From contig NC_016477.1 in the NCBI RefSeq assembly GCF_000226095.1, positions 1,612,001-1,676,000 of the forward strand: a stretch of DNA of 64,000 nt. The letters run 5' to 3'. The first letter of the stretch is position 1; the number at the start of each line of letters is the position of its first letter. Below the pieces are notes generated by a model. It saw only the letters and a list, made by a program, of their open reading frames with translations. It did no database searches and was not told the origin of the DNA. A program made the position numbers and the translations under genes. Shown one piece after another: positions 57,032 to 64,000 of the stretch. This DNA is from Thermothelomyces thermophilus ATCC 42464 (taxonomy: Eukaryota > Ascomycota > Sordariomycetes > Sordariales > Chaetomiaceae).

Positions 57032-60000
57032 GGTTGCTGCTCAATACCCTACCGCCCGTTGTTGTGCTCCGTGGTCAACAATTCGCTTGATATACCCCCT
57101 TAACCCCTTGACGCATGCGTTTCTGTTCATGTATATATTTTGATCTACTTCATCTTGTGTTTTGCCGTTGGACTTGGTGTCGGAGGCATCTCACTCAACC
57201 ATACCAGCATGTTGGCAATTTGACTTGGTGTGCTATGCTTTTTGATGTCGTTTTTACATTCTTAAGGTGCCTTGTACATCATTTCAAGCAGATTCACCTG
57301 TTGTTCCCTCAATATGAGTCATCAGCTGATTGGGCCCCCGTCTCTGGCGTTCCAACCACAGAAGCTAGGCACATTGTGAAACGAAGTTGGAAGACTCGAA
57401 CAACAGAAGGAGGCTTTGCAGCGGTGGTTGGCTTCGAAGGTTCAACTAAGTGCCTTGTAGTAGTTACCTAAGAAAGAGAGTAAAAAAGCGCTGTATAATT
57501 ATATCAGCCAAAGGAAATGGCCAATGCGTTTCCTAGGAGATCTGGCCACGGCTTCACCTCTTCCACCCTCTCGACGAGGTTATGTCTATGGTGTCTCAAC
57601 GCGAGTGGTTTCAGGCCCTAGATGTTGTCGCCAATCAATCCAGAGAGAGGAAGACTCGGGCGTTGAGTCCGTACCTTCTTGCTTTCTGCACTACCGAAGG
57701 ATGAGTGAACCATGTGAGGTTGTGGTTGAGTAGTGCGGCAGTCCGGTCTCATCCATCTCACTCCGAGCATTCGAAGGAGCGCGCTCCTGCCTGTCCATCG
57801 TTCAATGGGCCCGGCTAAAACTCGTTGCCTCAAGATAAGACTACCTTACCTGACCATATCAGAGGAGAAGAGGAACGCTAACCCCGCCTCTCCAAGCATC
57901 CGAAGCAGCATGATGGGAGCCTTGGAATCTGCCCGTGGCTGGGCGGCTGCAGACCCCGCAGCTGAATAACGGCGTATGAGAAGAATATACATGGTCGTAC
58001 TACAGAAAAAAAATTATCGGTTCCCTCAGAACCAGGCAGATGAAGGAGGTGCTGTGCTCCGGGTCATTAGGGAGTCAATCGGCGGCCTCGCTCGCCTTAC
58101 TCCCCTGTTCTTTTTATCACTACCAACGGGCCGAATGACGAATCCACTTGCGACACCTTTTCCTCTCTCGCTCAATGAGACCATCACCCCGCTCCTCTAC
58201 CGCTCACTCGACTCGCTTCTTTTTGCGGGATAAGGGGCTCACTCCAACGGCGCCTGCAACATGGCAACAAGCTCCAACGAGGCCGGGGTCCGAGGGGCTC
58301 AGCATCACGTTCAACCCCTTAAGAATACACATCGAGTTTCGCACGGAGAAGCAAGCAAGACATTACCTAGAGATAGCCAAGGGGGTGGCCGGTCTACAAA
58401 AAGAATCAGAAAATACTGGACGGCCAGCAGAGAGGCGTGGTCGTTTCCATTGGGGTTTCGGGCATCGTCCAAAGCGCCGACATCATCGACAACGAGTTCT
58501 TTCTCAAATCGGGAACTCGACGAATTCTTAGGACCCGAGAATGGCGAGCGTGCCGAGACTGTCCGGCCGGATGAAGAAACGCAAGAAGCTGAAAAGGAAC
58601 CCAATTAAGCCCGCCATGGGATCACCGGGGACGGGTAGGCACAAATTGGCCGTGAGGAAATTTCGATAAAAGGAATGCACCTCAGACGGAGGATCAAACA
58701 TGATGTAACGTGTTAAAATGAAATTATTGGCGAGGTCATTGCTGTACTTACTCGTCGAACCTGCAAGAACGGCATGCTTATTATTAGGTAGATTGCAAGA
58801 ATGCAAGATCTGACTATCTTTAAGATAAGTGTAGTATTATATCTAATACGGCTTGTGCTACCCGTGTTTTGCAATCAAAAGATGGCCATATCGCCCCTCG
58901 TTCTATTGGTATTCTTCCCTAGACACCTTCTCCGGCGAGTCGATCTGCCGCTAGTAGAATATGACCTCCTGAGACGAAGGATCAACAGCAGCTTTCGCTG
59001 CATGAACAACCGCAACAAGAACATCCGGCGCTCTGGCCACCGCGGAGCGTCATATCGGGCTGCGGCTCAGCGGTCTGCCATCGATTCGGCGGACAGTCAG
59101 TACTTTGTCGTCTTCTCGACTTGGTCTCGTTAAGGGAATTGCCCTTGGCCGGACAGCCAGACATGGAAATAAGAAGGGGGGAGGAGGTTGGACGCACCGG
59201 CTGCTGGTCAACGACGGCATTGGGGCCAACAGCCTGCATAGGAGGCTCTTTCTCGGGGGGACCGGGAGCAGGCATTGTCGTGCAAACTTGCGGGTACGGC
59301 AAATATTAGATGCTAAGAATGACGGCTGCGGCACGATGCTTCTGGGCTGAGCTTGCGAATGTTAAAGTTCAAAAGCAAACATTGGAGCACGGAGAACCAC
59401 AGGGAACCACGAGATCACAAATAGATAGAGCTCGTGTGGTTTGATGGGTCCTAAATACCAGAGCTGAGCCGCGCGAGCATGGCGGTTGAAACACGGTTGC
59501 GGCGCAGAACCACGGCGGTGTCATGGTTTCTGGACAAACAGCTGTGCCGTCACGTTTCACCGCCGCAATCGTCTCGGGTGGCATTAGGTTCATGTACCTA
59601 CATTCAGGGTAGAGTCTCCCTTCGTCAGTCTGGCATCATGCCGGTGCTTGTTATTTTCGCGGCGTTTGCTTAGCTTGTGCCTCCTGTGCCTCCATGGCTG
59701 ACAAGAACTAATTAATCAATGTCTTTCAAAGGCATGACCACATTGGACGACTGTTGGCGCCATGTTCATCGCCTTGCACTGATGTGTTGGTTTTCTCCAC
59801 ATTCCTACGGGAGACTCCTGTCCGGGGTTTACGCACATGGACATCTCCTGTGACGCTAACGACTCATTCCTAGCCGTTTCATTTAATAAGTGGCCTACCT
59901 TAGTTTGGGGGCGTTCTGGTCCGCATTTGTTCTCAAGACAAACTGAATTGCTGGGCCATGGTTCCAAACAAAAAAGGGCTATAGACGGAAGTCCGAATGT

Positions 60001-60384
60001 CCCACTGTTGGTCTGCGCGGTGATCAAGGAGTCAGCGGAGGCGAGTGTCACGCAAGGCTTGTGTGGATTGAAGGCGAAGAGGAAGAGGCACAGCAACGGT
60101 CACTTCCTGCGGCCATCATGCTAGGTTGTGTTGGGTCCAGAACCTCTCGTAAAACAATGTCTATAATAATATAAGACAATGAGAAGTACGAGAAAAACTC
60201 TAATTAATGCATCATCCCTCACCAGTTTTTGCAGCTTATTAGGATGCACTATTAATTACAGTGACCTTACGGAGTAGTCAGCCTCCAAACTGTATCCCCT
60301 GTCAGGTTCAGTTCACTAAACAACTATTGAGGACAAGGACAATGGCAATAACTTACTCCCTGGTAAGGAGATAAGCCTAGACAA

Positions 60385-60419
<35 letters not shown>

Positions 60420-60864
60420 GATATGCTCATTTGCACCTGAAACCATGCCGGCGAACTACTCGTAAGTCTAGGGCAAGGTTCCCTAGTTGATCATTTTGGT
60501 TTCTATTATTTGCTCCCTAACGACTCACGAGAACAGTAATATACAATTCCGTGTACAAAAACCATGGTATCTATCGAGTCCCATCCAAAGTGTAAACCGT
60601 TTATGCTCTTACTATTACCCACCATAGTCGTTGATCATCATCAATTGCCGACCCGTGGATAACTTTGTGAACCATCCCACTCCCGTCCCACACATCAGCG
60701 CCATATTCAAGCAAAACAACCTCCCAACTTGCCCAGCCCATTTTCATTCCTCTTTACCCACACCGTGTAAGGGTAACAAAAGAAGATAAAATTAAACCCA
60801 TCAGAAAGTGAAAAAAAGAGGGGCGTTCCTAATCCCCGCTCGTTAATATCATTAGTAGGAATTC
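57032..60864. other. 3.8-kb stretch without supported gene
   Basis: Many overlapping short ORFs, none with recognisable domains or consistent splicing. A (CT)n microsatellite lies at about 60388-60416. Confidence 0.5.
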
Positions 60865-62542
60865 TTATGCTTCCCACGCTCTATTAGAGCGCCTCCTCTC
60901 CTCCTCGTCATCCTCCACCGTGACGGTGCTGGTCTTGGTGATGCCGTCGACCGGTCTCGGGGAGGCGGACTTCTGCACGGTCATGGCCGGGGCCGGGGTC
61001 GCCACCGCCGCCGCCGCCGCCGCCGCCTCCTTCTGCGGGAGGATGCTCTCCTCGGAGCCGGCGACCGAGGGGGCCGCCGGGCAGAGGGACCCGCTGCCGG
61101 GGCAGCCGGAGGTGCGGACGTCGGCGGTGTAGAGGTTGGCGGGCCCGCCGGCGTACATCTCGAACTCGGATCCGGCGATGACGACGGCGGCGCTGCGCCG
61201 GCCGGACGAGGTCCCGAGCTTCCTGGCCGACCGGCTGCCGGCCGAGGCTCCGCCGCCGCCGCCGCCGTCGCGCACGATGTAGTCCTTGAGGCGGGAGCCG
61301 TAGTAGTAGCGGCGGGCGGCCGAGGAGCCCTGCAAAATGGTCTTGAAGAGCGGCTTGAGGCAGGGGATCGAGGCGGCGACGATGGCGATGTTGATCTCGA
61401 CGGTCGTCCTGAAAAAGAAAAAAAGAAAGAAACGAAAGGTCAGTTATCTCTGTCTGACCCGGGTGTAAAAGAGGGGGAAAAAGGAACAAAAAAAGAACTC
61501 ACCAGATGGTGATGTCGGCACTGTCCCACAAGAAATCATTGTGTTGGCCGTAAGATCCGAGGAAGGTGATCTTGACAATGGCAGAGGCGGCAGCAAAGAT
61601 TCCCAGGGACAGGATGGCGGTGACGGCGGACTTGACCTTCCAGTTCATCTGCACGTTCCACAGCAGCGGGATGGGAAGGAGGGCGAAGACGACGTCGGTC
61701 AAAGCGGCGACACTCGAGTTGAAGAAAGCGGCGAACTTGAGTTGCGACGGCGGAATGCAGGTTCCCTCAACCGACGAGTCCCAGGTCAGGGCCAGTGGCC
61801 GGCATTGGAAGAGTACCGTCACTGTCAACAGGAGTTAGCAAACTCCCTCCACCTCAGAAGGTATATTTATTCTCGGTATAGTAAAGGAGTTGCAGGGATA
61901 GCGGTTCCACATACGAAAGTTGCCGATGGAGGAGAGGACAGTGAAGACCATGGTGCCAATGATGAACCAGTTGAGCCGGCTGGCCGGGGTGAGGCGCAGC
62001 AGAAAGAAGCCGACGCTCACTTTGGTCAGACACAGGGCGACGAGGCACAGGGGCTGAGTAACAAAGTTGAGATGCAGCCCCTTCGTGACGTTCTCTGGCG
62101 GGTCGATGTACTCTGTTGCGGACAGAAATGTCAGCTACTAATTACGTCGGGGAAGAATAAGGAAAAGGTGGAAGGGGGAGGGAAGAAGAGATGATGGTAG
62201 TAGATGCATGTACAGAAGAACGTGACTTACGCACATGGCGGCCCGCTCCGAGCTGGACCTCCGGGATGATGACCATCATCTCGACAAACATCACCGTCTG
62301 GACGTCACGTCAGTCTAGTTCGTCCTTTCACACACACAACCCAAACACACAGCGCGAAGTTGCAAGCATACCATGGCAGCGACGATGGTCCAGTCGTCAG
62401 CACCGACGCGCCGGACCATCTTTGCCCTCACGTAGAGGCGGAGGATGACGACGACGAGGGAGAAGCCCACCAGGGACCCGCAGACGGCGAGGATCTCAGG
62501 GCCCCTGTTCTCGTCCGGGGGCGTCTCGACGGTGTCGGCCAT
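60865..62542 (-). CDS. Pth11-like / fungal rhodopsin-domain receptor (432 aa, 5 exons)
   Basis: Seven-helix plasma-membrane protein of the fungal Pth11-type family; Magnaporthe Pth11 senses surface cues for appressorium formation. Exons 62542-62372, 62297-62231, 62112-61915, 61821-61503 and 61408-60865. Donors GTATGC, GTAAGT, GTATGT, GTGAGT; acceptors all CAG; introns 74, 118, 93 and 94 nt; frames join exactly. Helix 1 is VCGSLVGFSLVVVILRLYVR, followed by GADDWTIVAAM and LGAGRHV, both typical. Later KVSVGFFLLRL, FQCRPLALTWD and PLLWNVQMNWKVK match the family. There is no CFEM domain. The cytoplasmic tail (~130 residues) has poly-Gly, poly-Ala and acidic stretches from unstable GC repeats. Ligand unknown. 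Confidence 0.88.
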
Positions 62543-63026
62543 GGCGACGACGAGGGTTTGGTGCTCAAGCGCCTCGTCAGAGGGAGATGAGCGGTTGTGG
62601 TGAGCGTGTGTCGTCTTTATTTGGGCATAGGGCTGTCGGAGGAAGCGAAAAAAAGGTAGGAGAGATTGGAAAGTCAAAAAGAAAAACACGACCTTCCCAT
62701 TCTCTCTCGACTGACTCTGTAGATCTCCCGTTCCCTGCGATTTCACGCGGGTCTGTAGAGCTGCAAACAATACGGAACCCACCGAGCGCAGAATTTTGGT
62801 TGGCTTGGACGGTGCTCCGTACGCAGGTACAGACATAAAGCAAGCGGGTGCCCAGGTGTGCCAGGGACGCTGCGTGGTTGGGTAGCAACGGATGGATCTC
62901 CCGTCTCTAAAATAGTTAGCATGTGGTCTACGGTTGCAAATGTTCCGTACCCTGCATCACTGTAATTATTGCGCGGTATTTCTCTAACGTTATGTGCGGA
63001 TCCGTTCTGCCCCCCCCCCCCCCCCC

Positions 63027-63063
<37 letters not shown>

Positions 63064-64000
63064 CCCTCGTTGACAGCTTGCCACCCATCATTTGCCTTCG
63101 TCTCGGATTCTGAGTACGTCTTGTGTCTCGAACCACGCGGTCCTTGCCAAGAAGGGTCATCGTGGGCGCTGACGACATTTCGGGATCTTCGTGCATTGAC
63201 TCGGGTTTCCAATCTGGGCATAGGGCATCCAGAAAGGTCCTTACGGCGTTTTGTCCCCATGCCAGGTAGGTGACAGAGTCTCTCCGTGGATCTGGGCCCC
63301 CCTCAGACCTTTCTTTTCCAGGAAGCTGCTCGCTAGTGTTTTCGCTATTCAGGTGTGATCCATACACGCGGAGGACTCGGTGTAGATCAGAGACTCGTCC
63401 GAGTTATTCCCTTAATGCGCGAACACATACACTAATACCAAGTAGGCTACGTTTGGGCTCTACACTACGGAGTACGGAGTATACCTGTTCGCAATCCGTC
63501 CACCAATCAGTCAGGTGCTAGCGTGCGTGGTATGCTGGCCTCCGGGATTTGATCTCATTTAGTTAGAGAGCAGGGACAGGGGCGGGAATGGCTCACAACC
63601 CGACTATCCGATTCAGCTCTGCGCTGCTGCTGCTGCTGAACCCGCCCACTACAAGCACGAAGTGCGTCCGTACACTAGCCCGAGGTGCTCCTTGCCCTTG
63701 CCCCTTGTTGATTCCATGGATGGTCCGCGGTGCGGTTTGCTCTTTCGCCTCGTTTGTGTGGGGACGCCATCTGCCAAGCGCTAGATCCTTCGGTGAAGTC
63801 TTCTCTACATACCCAGAGCTCCACGTGTGGTTTGTTCGATACGCAGTGTACACTACATAGTACATACGGAGGTACAGCATACATAGTAGTGTAGACATGG
63901 AACAGGGCGGAGATCGGTCGGTTCGCCCCTTGATTGGATCGCGCCGGAATTTGCCTCGGCGGTTCCCTAGCGTTTGCTCGCTACAATACCAAGATTAAGT
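62543..64000. other. Right edge: no supported gene
   Basis: Presumed promoter of the Pth11-like gene, then DNA with only short ORFs. It contains the C18/A33 double homopolymer at 63010-63060. Confidence 0.5.
63010..63060. repeat. Poly-C directly followed by poly-A
   Basis: About 18 C (63010-63027) then about 33 A (63028-63060). Open frames across it are artefacts of the homopolymers. Confidence 0.85.

Noticed and set aside
57115-60124. Many 60-127-aa ORFs
   Set aside because: No motif, no consistent splice structure, both strands equally open.
62743-63367. ORFs with poly-Phe or poly-Lys runs
   Set aside because: They are created by the A33/C18 homopolymer.

Overview
The window comes from a filamentous ascomycete, most likely a plant-associated Sordariomycete-type fungus (inference). 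The evidence is short introns with GTAAGT-like donors and CTRAY branch points, Pth11-like and Egh16-like genes, and massive CpA-to-TpA decay of transposons (repeat-induced point mutation, RIP). A GC-rich gene block sits beside a block of AT-rich transposon wreckage.

Bases 1-21663 hold three copies of one Gypsy chromovirus family nested in each other. Copy A (minus strand, heavily RIP-mutated, running off the left edge) occupies 1-2772, 10384-13985 and 21593-21663. Copy B (plus, RIP-mutated, 2773-10383, TSD gttct) sits in the pol of A. Copy C (plus, intact, 13986-21587, TSD attaa, LTRs differing at one base) sits in the 5' LTR of A. Copy C has gag, a textbook -1 frameshift site, pol with a chromodomain, and an apparent Tf1-like self-primer. 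It also carries an antisense, intron-containing gene with Gal4-type Zn2Cys6 spacing and a coiled coil. Bases 21664-25600 are degenerate AT-rich DNA with a dead pogo-type transposase.

A VOC/extradiol dioxygenase-like gene (26753-27845) lies between this block and a full-length RIP-mutated Copia element (28520-35502, 209-bp LTRs, TSD ctacc, iMet half-tRNA primer site). The Copia element also seems to carry an antisense coding region before its 3' LTR. A truncated protein kinase pseudogene follows.

From 36.5 kb on the DNA is ordinary gene space: PEBP-family inhibitor (-), small secreted Cys-rich protein (+), large secreted HET-C-like protein (+), Egh16/Gas1-like appressorial protein (+), amino acid permease (-), truncated PAF-acetylhydrolase-like gene (+), pectin methylesterase (-), tRNA-Gly(GCC), GH16 glucanase (+) and a Pth11-like seven-helix receptor (-). 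Secreted wall-active enzymes, an Egh16-like protein and a Pth11-like receptor together suggest a fungus that touches and penetrates plant tissue. Exon coordinates were read by eye from splice signals and frame continuity.
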